From Megalobrama amblycephala (lineage: Eukaryota; Chordata; Actinopteri; Cypriniformes; Xenocyprididae): 64,000 bases of DNA. The translations under genes were made by a program, and so were the position numbers. The notes under the pieces are model-generated. The model did not search any database. It worked only from the letters and a program-made list of their open reading frames with translations, and had not been told where the DNA came from. Each line of letters starts with the position of its first letter. The first letter of the stretch is position 1. Positions 11,579 through 23,647 of this stretch are shown in pieces. The stretch lies in the NCBI RefSeq assembly GCF_018812025.1, contig NC_063049.1:34220447-34284446 (forward strand). Reading direction: 5' to 3'.

Positions 11579-14500
11579 TTTCATTTGCATTTCTTTAAGT
11601 TTCATTCTGCTTCTAAAATTCGTTAATTTATTGTTTTTAGGCCTGTGGATGCTGCATCAGAAGGGAGCAATCCTGTCCCAGATTCTCTCTGGAGGCGTTA
11701 CAGTGAGTTTGAGCTCCTACGAAACTACTTGTTAGTGACCTATCCATTTGTGGTGGTTCCGCCTTTGCCTGAAAAACGGGTATGTAAACAAGATGCTTTG
11801 GTTACTGCTGCTTGTAAATACAGTTTGCCTTCATACACTGTAACTTCATGCTTTGTACAACAGGCTGAATTTGTTTGGCACAAGCTGTCAGCAGACAACA
11901 TGGACCCTGACTTTGTGGAAAGGCGTAGGGTTGGACTAGAGAACTTCCTGCTTCGAGTGGCCTCGCACCCAGTCTTGTCCAGTGACAAGATCTTCTATTC
12001 ATTTCTCACTGAGGTAGAGAGCTCTCACTAAAGCTGTCAGGACAATAATGTTCTTCTGATGTAAAGATTTGTAATTAATATGTAATGTCTAATTAAATGT
12101 TAAATGTAATTAATTTGCAATTAAATGTTTTTGTAGATTTGTAATTAATTCATTTCTATCAGCTTAGTTAGAGAGAGAGATGAATTAATAACTTGGTAGC
12201 CACATATGCAGTACCATTTTCTGAAAAAGACATTAAATTAAATATAAAAAAAAAAACTTTAACTGGCATTTCATGCTGATAATGCCCTTTGTCAGTGTCA
12301 GAAATTGCATCCTTTCTCTGCCCCACAGGAAAATGGTTGGAAGGAAACCGTGTTTGAGACAGGATTTCAGGCGAAGGTATATCAGCACTTTCCAGTTCAT
12401 TGGGTTCTTTCTCTCCTTAAACATCTAGCCATGACTTTACGATATTATATAAACGTTGTTTATATATCGCTTCTCACCATAGGTCAATATTCATATGTTG
12501 ATATGAAGCTGACTAAATATGTGTTGATTTCAAATAAAAATTGTGTGAAGTGACTGAATTGCTACTGCGGTGAGGAATCTGTTATCAGTATGCTGTAGTT
12601 TATGTAAACAGGCACAGGAAGTCTGTTGGACCGTTCTGGATCAAACACGAAAGAGCAGCAGTATTTTATGTCGGTGTATATTATTGCCATATTGCAGTGT
12701 TTATCTGATCTCAGTCGTTTAAAAAGATTGTTGTAAGGAGTGGCTGTAATCCTGCTTTACACCATCTGAACAAACAAAACCCAAACATGAATCTGTCTGT
12801 CAACATTTGGCCTGTGTCCTCCTTACAGGCCGATTCGAGATTAAAGGCTTTAAATGCCACATTCAGAGTGAAGAACCCAGACAAGTAAGTCATTTTTGCA
12901 AACCGTGTTACGCAGTGTCATGAAATGCATAAAGATATGACCGTGCTGTTTGCTAACCCTGAAACTAACCTTGACCTGTGTGTGTGTTTCACAGGAGATT
13001 TGCAGAAATGAAACACTACGGTGATGAGCTGCAGTCTGTTATTTCGCAGCTGCTGAGAGTTCGGGCGGTGGGTGAAAACAAAGTCAGCACAGCCGAATAT
13101 GCAGCTCAATCTATTAGAAAAAGTCCTTTCAGTCCAACAAAAGTATATATTTGGTGTTATTAAGGATGATATTTGTAAGAAAATGAATTCTGATGATTTT
13201 ATTAACAATAATTGTTTACTAAAGAAAAACATGACTATTTTAGGCAACCTCTTTAATTTTTTTCAAAGTATCTAAAGTATAAATCTGAATTTAATATTTG
13301 GTTGCATTAAAATCATAAAGTGAATAATTTCACTTATTTCAATAAGTTCAACAATTTTTTTCCCTTTTTTTCTTTTTCTTTTTTTCTTTTTAGAGAGCAG
13401 CCGATCGCCTGTATGGAGTCTACAAAGTGCATGGAAATTACGGAAGAGTTTTTAGGTAATATTTTCATTAAAGGGAACAGTTCACTCTGATATGAATTAT
13501 TTGCTTGTCATGTTGAAACCCATATGACTTACATTTTTTCCCTACGGAACACATAAAAGGGCTTTTCACACTGCGCTTAACCCCGGGTTATCGACGTTCT
13601 AAACACCGCTTTTAACCCTGGGTAAAGGAGCATACACACTTGTAATTTAGATGCGGGGTTATAAAACCCTGCTCTGTAGCACCACTTTTGTGGTGTTAAC
13701 TTCGCATTGCGGTGCCAAACTTGTACAGTGTGAAATGATGCAGTGTTAGAATGTTACAATGATGCTTAGCAACCGACAACCAATTACGTGACATACATTC
13801 ACGCGCTTTGGACAGTCATGGAAACACAGCACGATGTATAAACAGTTGTTACTGCGTATGATAGGAAAAATGTCAAACAGCAATGAAAAACACGACCATC
13901 ATTGAAGAAGAGACCATCATTCTTACCTTTTTATAGTTCGAAAAGTTCACTCAGAAAAAAAACTTGAAATTACAGTCAGCAATGTGTAATATGAGGATGC
14001 GCAGTGCTAGAGCCTTGATGTAAACAGGACACGTGCTGCATTTGTCCAGTCAGTGACAGTGACACTGACACTGCAAATATGCAGATAATGACTTTAACCC
14101 GGGGTTTAGGATTATGCATTGTTAAACGGTAGCGTATGAATACCCAGCATTAACTGTCAACCCTGGGTATAGTATGAGCAGTGTGAAACGTGAATAAAAA
14201 TAACCCAGGATTCTGTTTACTAGGGGTTTAGAATGACCCAGGGTTAACTATTTCAAGTGTAAAAAGCCCTAAAGAGATTTGTTTTCCATATAATGACCAT
14301 GTTTACATGCATTTCATTATCCGATTAAGGTCCCAAAAAAAGACTGTTTAGGTTCCTGTCAGCTAATAAAACAGTAGCACATGAAACCTATGTACTCTAC
14401 CGTTAAAACGTTTGGGGTTAGGAAGATTTTTTACTTTTTAAAGAAAAAATAAATTAAGCAAGCATTAACTTGATCAAAGGTGAAAGTAAAAGCTTTTACA

Positions 14501-17500
14501 TTTTTACAAAAACATTCTATTTCCAAAAAGTGCTGTTCCTTTTTATTTTTATATTCATCAAAGAATCCTGAAAAAAATGTATTGCTGTTTCCACAAAAGA
14601 TATTAAGTAGCAAAACTGTTTTCAACATTGATAATAATAAGAAAAGTTTCTTGTGCACCAAATCAGCATATTAGAATGATTTCTGAAAGATCATGTGACA
14701 CTGAAGACTGGAGTAATGATGCTGAAATGGTGCAGCCTTGGTGAGAATAAGAGACTTCATTCAAAAACCTTACAAAAATTTTGGACGGTAGTGTACATTT
14801 ATAAATTTAGCAAACTTAATTCCTCTTAATTTGACCCAATTCTGTGTGATGAATTGACCAGATGGTCCAGGTTTTATCTCACAATGTTACAATCACAATA
14901 ATGTACCCTCATTTTGAAAAGAACCAGGCATGTTTTATAATTTGCTCTGTGAACTGTTTTTGTGAGAAGTATTTTTGGGATAAATCTTTTGGGTTGTGAT
15001 TGTGTAGCTGCGGTCAGCTGCAGTGGTTCAATGTGAGTCTTTGTTTGTTTTGGACAGCGAGTGGAGTGCCATTGAGAAAGAGATGGGAGATGGGCTGCAG
15101 AGCGCCGGCCATCACATGGACGCGTAAGTTCACAGCACATGCAACACAGACGAAGTCTGCTTTATGAGCCATTCTCATGTACCTTTATAGGATTAGTGCG
15201 AGATTTTATTGCAGCTGGTTTTGGTTGTATTTCTCCTACCTGGGACGATCCCGTTACCCTCCAAGAGCTCATTGAGGGACCTGAAATATGAAAGTGCTGT
15301 ATGATACACCCCAGGACTTTCCTGTGATTCTACATGTGTGTGCTTCTGGTACTGAGCTGTAAAACACATTTGCCAGATTGATCTGAATCCTCTCATATTT
15401 CCATTCACGACCCCCCCTCATAACAAGTAGCCAGTAAGATGAGCCCTTGGGAGGCTCGGGTTTTGATTTTGCTGGCAGACCGCGCTGTGAATCTCCGGGA
15501 GCCATGGCCAAAACATTTAGCGCTGTGTATATATATATTTTTTTTTCAACGTTATGATTATGATGATGTTATAAAAGGGACTCTTTCGCAGTAGTGTCCT
15601 TAATGAGTCTTTAACCAGCCCCTTTCATTTCTATACTGGTTTTGTATTGCTGGTTTCTCTGATGGATTCCAGATTGCTGTACTTGACAGAAAGGTCAAAG
15701 GTCAGAGCCAATGCACTGCTTGTCTGTCTCAGCACTGAAAGAAACAACCTGTCCATCATCAGCACACGTTTGGGCAGCTGTCAGACTGTTTTATGGATCA
15801 TGTTGTTCACCTATTCCCAAAAATTCCTCAAAATACCCCAAACTGGCTCTGCTGCGGGTTTGGCGTTAGTTCCACAGGCTCTACGTATGATTTACTGAGG
15901 ATAATACATGTAGTTTCACCAGAATGCCAGTGTGTGACGTTAGGATGTGGGCGGTATGACCAAAATATTATATCATGGTCATATAGTTATTTTTTTACAG
16001 TTATTTTTTACAGTTAGTTATATTTTTCTTGGAAACTCAACAAAAAGTGGTATAATACACATGGTAATGCCTATTTTGTGAATTTCAGTGAATTTAAATT
16101 AAAAGTACATCATCTTATTTGATTATTTTATCTTTTTAGTTGGAATTTAATGGAAACAAATGAAAAAAAAAAATATTTATAACCAAAGATCTAGCATTAG
16201 TGCAAAAACAAACATTACGTAACATTGAGTTAAGTTTTCAGGATTGTTTGATGAATAGAGAGTACAAAAGAACAGTGTTTACTTGGAAAAACAATGTCAT
16301 TATAATGTAACATTATAAATATCTTCACTTTTGATAAATGTAATGCGTCCTTGCTGAATAAAAGTATATTTCTTTTTTAAAAGTGATTTCTTTGAACAAA
16401 AAAAAAATCGTAACCATTCTTTTGAATGGTAGTGTACACACACCTGTGACATTATCAGGTGAAGTTCACAGACATGTCAACTACTCTTTTATCAGCTGCT
16501 TTTGTATATTACAGGTACGCTGCTTCTGTAGATGATATTCTAGAGGAAGAGGAGCATTACGCTGACCAGCTGAAGGAGTACCTTTTCTACGCAGATGCAT
16601 TAAGGTACTGTTTTAGTAGCTAAAATTTCCTTAGTTACCTAGAGAGTTCACTCAGAATGAGAATTGTAATAATTTATTGCCAGCTTCTTTCAAGAGGACC
16701 TATTATGCCCTTTTTCAAAATCTTGATTTTGTTTTTGGGGTCTACTAGAATAGGTTTGAATTTTCAAAAAAATATATACATATATTTTTCACATTTTACA
16801 TCACCTCATGAGAGGGATTCACCTCTCTTCCTAGTCTGTCAGTAACACTCTATTTAGTTCCTGTCTCTTTGAAGCCCCTCCGTCCGAAAAGCGCAGTGTG
16901 CTCTGATTTGGTCGGCTGGAAGAGTGTGTAGTGGTCAGAAGCTTTGAGCGAGTTTCGGAAATGTCATGGTCCTTACCATAACTGCGAGTTTCAACGCACA
17001 ATTAACGCAATGCAACCAGGCCTTGCCCCTTTTTATTGGGTATGCCTTGGGCGGAAATTATTTAAATGAGGGATATTGTGACGTGAAGAAGTTCAGAAGG
17101 AGTTCAGAAACAGTGCTTATTAATATAGAGAATAACTCTCATTGGAGTGGACTTTGTGCTTTGTAATTTTGCAGACCTTTTTCATGCTCAGACAGCAACA
17201 TTACACACTAAAGAAAGCTGAAAAAACCCATAATAGGACCCCTTTAAATGTAAACTCAAGTAAACTAAACACAAGCTGTTATAACAGCGAGGTGAGGTTG
17301 ATTAGAAATGTACATTTTGCTCACACTGCACCCTTCCCTGAACTCTTGGGAGTCGATAGCCTCCACTGGCTGATAAAGTTACACGCATGCAACTTTTTGT
17401 ACACTGTTTTCTCAAACCCCCGTCAGTGCCTGGTTTTTCTGAAAGCGATCATGCTGCAGGTCACCTAGGCTTTCAGTTTAACAATTTCCATAAGAAACAA

Positions 17501-20388
17501 GGAGATTATCTGCTTTTTTGGTTGATTTTGTATATTTTGTGGTTAATGTGTGTTTTCACAGGGCAGTGTGTAGGAAGCATGAACTGACACAGTATGAACT
17601 GGAGATGGCCGCCCAGGATCTGACCTCAAAGAAACAGCAGCGGGAGGAACTCGCCACTGGGGTCAGTGTCCATTCAATCACATGACAGCTCTCTGAGACA
17701 GAACTCCACATTACCCTCCTTATGTTTGGAATGGGGGACTTTCCAGCATTTCTTAATGTTTTTATTCCAACTCAGGTCCATGTCATATCAAAAGAGGAAA
17801 AAATAGAGAGACAGTTATAAAACGTGTATAACATATAAAACATTTTAGTTTGATTTTCCACTTTGGAATGTATAGGATAAAAAAATAAAAATTTGAATGT
17901 AAAATAGTTGTATATTAAGCAGCATTTACTTTTGGCCTGCAGCCCTCGATAAAGTTAGATTTTTGGCTCTTTATAGTAAAGAATTTGGCCACCTCTGCTT
18001 TAGAAGGGTTCGAGTTTGCACACTACTGAGTGTTTTTAACAGTTTTACACAATTAAAATTGTGCGCCTTGCCATTTGGGTGAATAGAGTCCGCTGAGAAT
18101 TACCTCATTGGCACATTTAACATGTAAACATTTGAGCTGCACAAAAAGCCAACGACATACATATCACATTCTGACCCGATTGGCTGATATGGCTAATTGC
18201 TAGGCCCGCTTGGCCAAAAAAAATGGGAGGAAAACGTCCATACTTCAGCTTTCTGCAAATAAACATTGGAGGAAGAGTGTGGCTTACTCCGGCCAATGGG
18301 TGTCATTGACTTTTCTTTTGCTGTGTAGACGGTACGGACCTTCTCTCTGAAGGGGATGACCAGTAAACTGTTTGGACAAGAGACCCCAGAGCAGAGAGAG
18401 GCCAAGCTGAAAATGCTGGAGACACAGATTGAAGAAGGAGAGGAACTGGTCAAAGAAAGAAACGAAGAATGCGAGTAAGCAGTGCACTATTACCACACGA
18501 CTGAATTAAACCCTGTGATCATGGCCCAGCTGTCTTCAGAGACTTGATTTTATGCTTTTGATGACAAAAAGCAGTAAATGTTATCAGAAAATATTACTTA
18601 AATTGGGGGTTTATGAACTGCATCAGCTTCTCATTCTCTGCGGCAGCACAAAAATTATGAAATACACAGATATGCTCCAAATGCACATACTTTGCTCATA
18701 TTGTTGCGGCCTCTGTGAAGTGAGGTAACCCCAAAACAGGGTTAACTATACAACTGAGTCAGTCTTAAAAATATGTTGATTTGAGGATGTAGCAGCTCAT
18801 GTCTCAAGCTTCATTCCATTTCACGGCAAGAATGTTTCAAAATAGCTTTGTCTTTTTTTTGTAGCGAGTTTGTGAAAAGTGCATGGGTGGACATTGAAAG
18901 GTTCAAAGAGCAGAAAGACCATGATCTCAGAGAGGCTCTCATCAGCTATGCCATCATGCAGATCAGCATGTGCAAGAAAGTGAGTATGGTCCAAGCCAAC
19001 AAAATAATAAATGATTTTGTTATAGACCTATAATGTTTTATAAAGACCTGATGTTTTTTTGTGGGCGGAGCCTACCCGGTGGCAGAAAATGACAGTTCTG
19101 CAGTAGCAGTCTATGGAAGCCACGGAATAAAAGAATAAAAAAGCTCATTTCGAGTTTATATCTCACAATTATGACTTTTTTTCTCTCACAAATCTGAGTT
19201 TATATCTCATATTTCTTAGAAGGAAAAACAGAATTGTGAGAGATACTCATTATTCTGTCTTTTTTTCCTCAGAATTGCACGTTTATATCCTGCAATTCTG
19301 ACTTTTTTCCAATCAGAATTGTGGTATAAACTCACAATTGAGAGTTATAAATGTCGAACTGTGAGATATAAACATGTAAATGCAAGAAAAAAAGTCAGAA
19401 TTTTGAGAAAAAGGCTATTTAAAATTATCTATGTAAAATTTTATAGGTTTAAAAATTATTTCATGCCGTATCTGCTATGTATGTATGTCCCCTATGAAAT
19501 GCATATGTGACCCTGGACCACAAAACCAGTCTTAAGTCGCACAGGTATATTTGTAGCAATAGCCAACAATACATTGTATGGGTCAAAATTATCGATTTTT
19601 CTTTTATACCAAAAATCATTAGGATTTTAAGTAAAGATCATGTTCCATGAAGATATTTTGTACATTTTCTACCGTAAATATATCAAACATTTATTTTTGT
19701 GAGTGGATATGCATTGCTAAGGACTTTATTTGGACAACTTTAAAGGCAATTTTCTCAATATTTTAAATTTTTTTTTTTTTTTTTTTTTTTTTGTACTGTC
19801 AGATTCCAGATTTCAAATAGTTGTAAGTCGGCCAAATATTGTCATATCCTAACAAACCATACATCAATTATTTATTCAGCTTTCAGATGATGTATAAATC
19901 TTAATTTTAAAAAAATGACCCTTATGACTGGTTTTGTGGTCCAGGGTCACATATGTGAATACTATTTAATAGACTAATCATTGCAGGTTTCATCAGTCCA
20001 GTCTGTGACTTGCAACATAAACGTCTCCGTTTAGCTTCAAAGGGCGTCTTCAGCGACGGTATTCTATGAAATTGTAGACTATATTTTTTTGTGTACCGAT
20101 TCTGACATCCAAAGGCACAACAAAACATTTTTCTCTTATTCTGTGGATTTTGCCCATTTTCCTCCACTTGTCACCGCGATTTTTCTGCTACCGCTATGCG
20201 CGCGCAGCTGCAAGTGACGTAACTGTGACGTCTGCTCCAAATTGGTCTATTGCAAAACAAGCAAAACCCCTGTCTCTATACTGATCAGACTATTTATAAG
20301 GGAGAAGTTGCATTAAAACACAAGCATGCTTTGTTTTAAGGGAATTCAAGTGTGGAACAACGCTAAAGAGTGCTTCAGTAAGATGTGA
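6823..20388 (+). CDS. snx4: Sorting nexin 4, complete, 14 coding exons
   Basis: Coding exons: 6823-6909, 7950-8074, 11641-11779, 11864-12013, 12329-12376, 12829-12884, 12995-13067, 13394-13455, 15058-15123, 16515-16604, 17562-17661, 18329-18474, 18865-18979, 20341-20388. All have AG/GT borders and total 1305 nt, giving 434 aa against 450 in human SNX4. A variable acidic N-terminus is followed by a PX domain (about residues 39-165) with the phosphoinositide-binding RRYSEF motif at 89-94 and the proline loop PPLPEKR at 111-117. A C-terminal BAR coiled-coil region follows, and the protein ends KECFSKM. SNX4 binds PI3P on early endosomes and drives recycling of cargo such as transferrin receptor; its yeast relative also serves autophagy. 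The start at 6823 sits in a strong ACCATGG context. An in-frame ATG at 6742 is in a poor context and would add 27 unconserved residues. No frameshift or lost motif was seen. Confidence 0.97.
6910..7949. other. snx4 intron 1
   Basis: CpG-rich for the first 60 bp (tail of the promoter island), then AT-rich. A short inverted repeat around TAATTTTTAAGTCTAAATTAA at about 7420-7445 is the only structure seen. No exon or transposon end recognised. Confidence 0.5.
9375..9630. repeat. CACTACCG-family repeat, partial
   Basis: Contains TTTCTTGAGCACCAAATCAG, a duplicated ATCATGTGACACTG motif, AAAATTCAGCTTTGCC and AATATTTCACAATATTAC, in the same order as the copy at 1610-1760. Both ends are lost. Confidence 0.7.
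10980..11450. repeat. CACTACCG-family repeat, nearly full
   Basis: Shares the order of motifs with the copy at 1340-1872 from ATACTTTTATTCAGCAAGG to the end CCAAACTTTTGAGCGGTAGTG, which runs straight into a TG microsatellite. Confidence 0.75.
11450..11571. repeat. (TG)n(TA)n compound microsatellite
   Basis: About 18 TG units, then a TATAA-type stretch and about 30 TA units. It lies 70 bp upstream of the snx4 exon 3 acceptor, so length changes here are close to a splice site. Confidence 0.95.
13558..14270. mobile_element. Non-autonomous DNA element with GGGCTTTT termini in snx4 intron 8
   Basis: The left end AGGGCTTTTCACACTG and right end CAAGTGTAAAAAGCCCT are imperfect inverted repeats. CCCGGGTTA/CCCTGGGT motifs recur inside in both orientations. 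There is no transposase. It resembles short inverted-repeat elements common in cyprinids; the superfamily is not determined. Confidence 0.65.
14400..14795. repeat. CACTACCG-family repeat, diverged copy
   Basis: Begins CTCTACCGTTAAAACGTTTG and ends TTTTGGACGGTAGTGTAC, with family motifs between (TCATCAAAGAATCCTG, ATCAGCATATTAGAATG). Internal deletion near the right end. Confidence 0.7.
15124..16514. other. snx4 intron 9
   Basis: Unique sequence to about 16230, with no exon or RNA gene recognised. A CACTACCG-family fragment occupies about 16235-16440. Confidence 0.5.
16235..16440. repeat. CACTACCG-family repeat, half copy
   Basis: Starts at TTTTCAGGATTGTTTGATG and ends TTCTTTTGAATGGTAGTG, in the orientation opposite to the 1340 copy. 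Lies in snx4 intron 9. Confidence 0.65.
16688..17247. mobile_element. Non-autonomous inverted-repeat element in snx4 intron 10
   Basis: The left end TTTCAAGAGGACCTATTATG is repeated inverted at the right end (CATAATAGGACCCCTTTAAA). The inside has no intact coding frame. A miniature DNA element; superfamily uncertain. Confidence 0.65.
19150..19430. repeat. Degenerate tandem repeat of a TTTATATCTCACAATT-type unit
   Basis: GAGTTTATATCTCAC, TCTGAGTTTATATCTCAT, CACGTTTATATCCTGC and inverted forms alternate with CTGACTTTTTT blocks. The unit is roughly 45-50 bp and forms local palindromes. Lies in snx4 intron 13. Confidence 0.6.
19502..19955. mobile_element. Inverted-repeat element with TGACCCTGGACCACAAAACC ends
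   Basis: The left TIR starts at 19508 and is repeated inverted at the right end (GGTTTTGTGGTCCAGGGTCA, ending 19949). The TIR is about 24 bp with one mismatch. CATAT/ATATG flanks both ends. A T run lies inside. Non-coding; the family is widespread in fishes. Confidence 0.8.
19950..20167 (-). pseudogene. THAP-like zinc-finger fragment (transposon-derived or pseudogene)
   Basis: The minus-strand frame from 20167 reads [20 protein letters not shown] followed by [18 protein letters not shown]. The C-x4-C spacing, the NRYTKK stretch and FHRIP resemble the start of THAP domains, DNA-binding C2CH fingers found in host factors and in P-element-type transposases. The second CxxH pair is not seen, and the frame soon runs into the TGACCC-ended element, so it is a fragment. 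It lies antisense inside the last snx4 intron. Chance similarity cannot be excluded. Confidence 0.4.
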
Positions 20389-21640
20389 GGGCTCCAGCCA
20401 TGACAAGCAGAACACCAGGAGGCCTTGGAGATGTCAATCCAGAGAAGCACACACTCCTAGAGACTGACCTTGGGGACTAAAGTCTTCCTCTCAATCCTAA
20501 ACTTTTGTCAGCCTCTTGCACCAGAGGCTTTGGTGTAAAAAGGTATTGAATAATATTGACATACACTAGTTTCAGTTTCAGTCCAAGTAATGAATGAATG
20601 GGGTGCTGTTTTATTTATTTCCATGTTCACCAGCCAGATTTTAGATCTGGTTACTTTTGTGACTGCACTATTTCGACCTACACAAGAGTTTGTGAAGGTT
20701 ACATACAATTAATGACTTAACACTTCAGACAGAAACAGAAGAACAACTTAATTAAGATTGATTCATCTTGAACTATGGAATGATTTCTTTATAATTTTGT
20801 CTATTTTTTTCTTTTTTAGACTATATGCTTTTTGATGCCAGTATGTTTGCTAAAATGATTCCTTTTTATACTTTCCATTATCTTTTTACTACTTTAGTTC
20901 ACCATAAAACACAAAAGCACAGATTAAATTGTCAAGGCAAAATATAAGGGTTGGTTTTGGGAGGAAAAAATTCTCAGTGAATCCAGCAGTTCCATTTTTA
21001 TCATACCCCACACCCCTCCCCATAATGGTGGTCTCCCACATCTGGAACGTGTCCAGTTTCTGTGGAACATGCGAAATGATCTTTATCACCTGGCGCGGAG
21101 GACACCAAGAGTCAGATTTCCTATGAAAAGAAAAGTAACTGGTCTTATTCACATGCAAACTAAATTTACCCTGACGCCCATACAGCAAACAAAGTCACAT
21201 AAATTCATAATATGCTGGTCTGTCACTTTTTGCACATTCAGACATGAAAAATAAGATGTTTATAACCACTGACCCCCTCCCTTTATATGGTTCAGTTCAT
21301 CTGAGAAATATTAATATGCTGTTTATGCCTTTTTCAAAACTTAACTCTGCATATTTTCTTTGTCCACTATGAATGCCATATTTGTCATCTGTTATGATGA
21401 GTGGGTGGGTCAGTGTTTTGATATGAATCTGGCTGAAGGAATACGAAGGTCACAGGAAAAGCAGGATATAATAATTTCCCCATTTTAGAGCTGCATGTGT
21501 AATTCTCTCTGACCCCTGGTCATTCAGTTCAGTTTTTGGTTTATAGTGGAGCAGAGATAACCATTTTTGTATATACTGTTAAAATCATTGATGTATAACA
21601 CTAATGGTAATGATAATAAAAAAAAAAATGCCATTATCAT
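20389..21640 (+). other. snx4: snx4 3' UTR and downstream spacer
   Basis: Non-coding after the TGA at 20386-20388. A candidate AATAAA signal is at 21615-21620. Short open frames on both strands (20508-21254) have no recognisable domain. The UTR limit is a guess. Confidence 0.3.
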
Positions 21641-22297
21641 TTGGCTTGTGTTTTCATATGTTATGAGTGTCATATAGTTTTACTGTCTTGTCATTTGTCC
21701 ACTTTAAATTTAAAATGTAATGCATCTTTATGATAGTCTTAGAAATCAGCAGAGATCATTTTTACGTGTAGTTCATTTTTATCATATTTCAGTTGATATA
21801 AAATGAGTATGAGTGGTAATGAAAGTACTCTTTTTATGTTGATGCATATGTATATCAGGATATTATTTAACCAAATATATTTAATCTAAACATACAAAAT
21901 TAAATCAAGTTTAAATCTGTCAACCGACAAACGTCAGCTGTCCCTACACTAATTTGAGATGGGAGAAAGTATTGTAACAAGTATTTTTTTAAAAAGACAT
22001 CACCTTTAACTTAAGATGTCAGTAGAGTGTACTGCTGAAAATGGTACATTTTTTTTAAACTGACAAAATTGTAGTAATCATGCTGCCTTTCAGCCATTTT
22101 CTCAGGAGGAACCTCTTTCTCCATTTGTTTCTGGGCTGTAATGCTTCCCTCTAGTGGTGTGTTATGTGAACAACTTGATATCACAGACCTATCTGAAGAC
22201 AAGTGACATGGTGAATGTTTGGTTTTGTTTGAATTTGCAAGACATGACGGTTTGGCATCTGTTTCACACAAGCTTAACAAGTAAACACTCTCTGTCT

Positions 22298-23058
22298 TTA
22301 AAGGGTTAGTTCACTCAAAAATGAAAATAATGCCATTTATTACTCACCCTCATGTCGTTCTACACCCGTAAGATCTTCGTTCATCTTCGGGAACACAAAT
22401 TAAGATATTGTTGATGAAATCCGATGGCTCGGTGAGGCCTCTATTGAAAGCAAAGCCATTCAAACTCTCAAGATCTATAAAGGTACTAAAAACATATTTG
22501 AAACAGACAGTTCATGTGAGTTCAGTGGTTCTATCATAATATTATAAAGTGACAAGAATACTTTTTGTGTGCCGAAAAACCAAAATAACGACTTTTCAAC
22601 AATATAGTCAAAACACTGCTTCATGAAGCTTCTGAGCTTTATGAATCTTTTGTTTCGAATCAGTGATTCGGATCTCCTATCAAACAGCTAAACTGCTGAA
22701 ATCACGTGACTTTGGCGCTCCGATTCACTGATTCGATTCGTAAAGCTCCGAAGCAGTGTTTTGAAATCGGCCTATATTGTTGAAAAGTCTTTATTAAGTT
22801 TTTTTGGCACACAAAAAGTATTCTTGTCGCTTCATAATATTAAGAAAGAACCACTGAACTCACATGAACTGTTTTAAATATGTTTTTAGTACCTTGGACC
22901 TTGAAAGTTTCAGTGGCTTAAATGGAGGCCTCACTGAGTCATTGGATTTCATCAAAAATATCTTAATTTGTGTTCCGAAGATTAACAAAGGAGTACAACG
23001 ACATGAGGGTGAGTAATACATCACATTATTTTCATTTTTGGGTGAATTAACCCTTTAA
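22298..23058. mobile_element. Foldback DNA element with TTTAAAGGGTTAGTTCAC ends
   Basis: The left end TTAAAGGGTTAGTTCACTC is repeated inverted at the right (GGGTGAATTAACCCTTTAAA). The inner arms are also inverted: CACCCTCATGTCGTTCTAC pairs with ACAACGACATGAGGGTG, and AAAGTATTCTTG with CAAGAATACTTTTTGTG. It has no coding capacity and looks like teleost foldback elements of the Angel type. It lies between snx4 and znf148. Confidence 0.8.
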
Positions 23059-23459
23059 AGAAGCAGTTACATTTTTTTTTCTTTATCCAGTTGTGTCTTT
23101 TATTTACAAATTGAGTCAAAAACCCAAAACTAACATTTTTAGCTTTAAGTGGCATTATTTCGCCTCTTCACGTTTATTTTAGGCCACTGTTTGTTTTTTT
23201 AATAACAGAAACTGGGAGTGTTGATATATTAAGTTAAACAGATTTATTTTTGAATTCTATATGATTCCAGATTATGCATGTTTTCCCCTAGTAATAACTT
23301 ATCGTTGAAGTTAGTCTTTGAGTACAGTATAGAAAGATAACTAAGTTTTAGACAGGGTGAGATAAATCTGATCTGGTTATCTGATTAAAAATAAATATAT
23401 TTATATATTAATATAAACCTTAATTATTAGCTGCATGTATTACATTGCTATAAATACAT

Positions 23460-23647
23460 TTCAAACAGCAAGCAAACGCGACCTGCCACTGAGTCTCGGG
23501 TCCGCTGCGTTCCCACAATGCACCGCTGCGCAGCTGCAGATGGAATGTAGCTCGCTAGCATGCTAGCCGCAGCATCGCAGTAAAGTTTGACAAACACATC
23601 ATGAGCGGCTCGAACCCGCCGCCAGCGCTTCACTGAAAACACATGCG
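23460..23647 (+). promoter_or_regulatory. znf148: Probable znf148 promoter and non-coding first exon
   Basis: A CpG-richer island in AT-rich surroundings. It contains TTCCCACAATGCACCGC at 23510-23526, which fits the ZNF143/Staf consensus (CCCA, two bases, ATGC, then a pyrimidine-rich tail). About 120 bp downstream is a possible splice donor, ATGCG|GTATGT, at 23647/23648. It could join to the acceptor at 25343 that starts the exon with the znf148 ATG. No long open frame covers it, so the exon would be 5' UTR. Transcription start and splicing are inferred. Confidence 0.5.

Larger units (their letters stand above)
8075..11640. other. snx4 intron 2
   Basis: A 3.6-kb intron. It holds a partial CACTACCG-family copy (about 9375-9630), a nearly full copy (about 10980-11450) and a TG/TA microsatellite (11451-11571). 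The rest is unique AT-rich DNA with short, unsupported reading frames. Around 9330-9370 and 9650-9720 are degenerate TTGCT-rich motifs. Confidence 0.5.
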
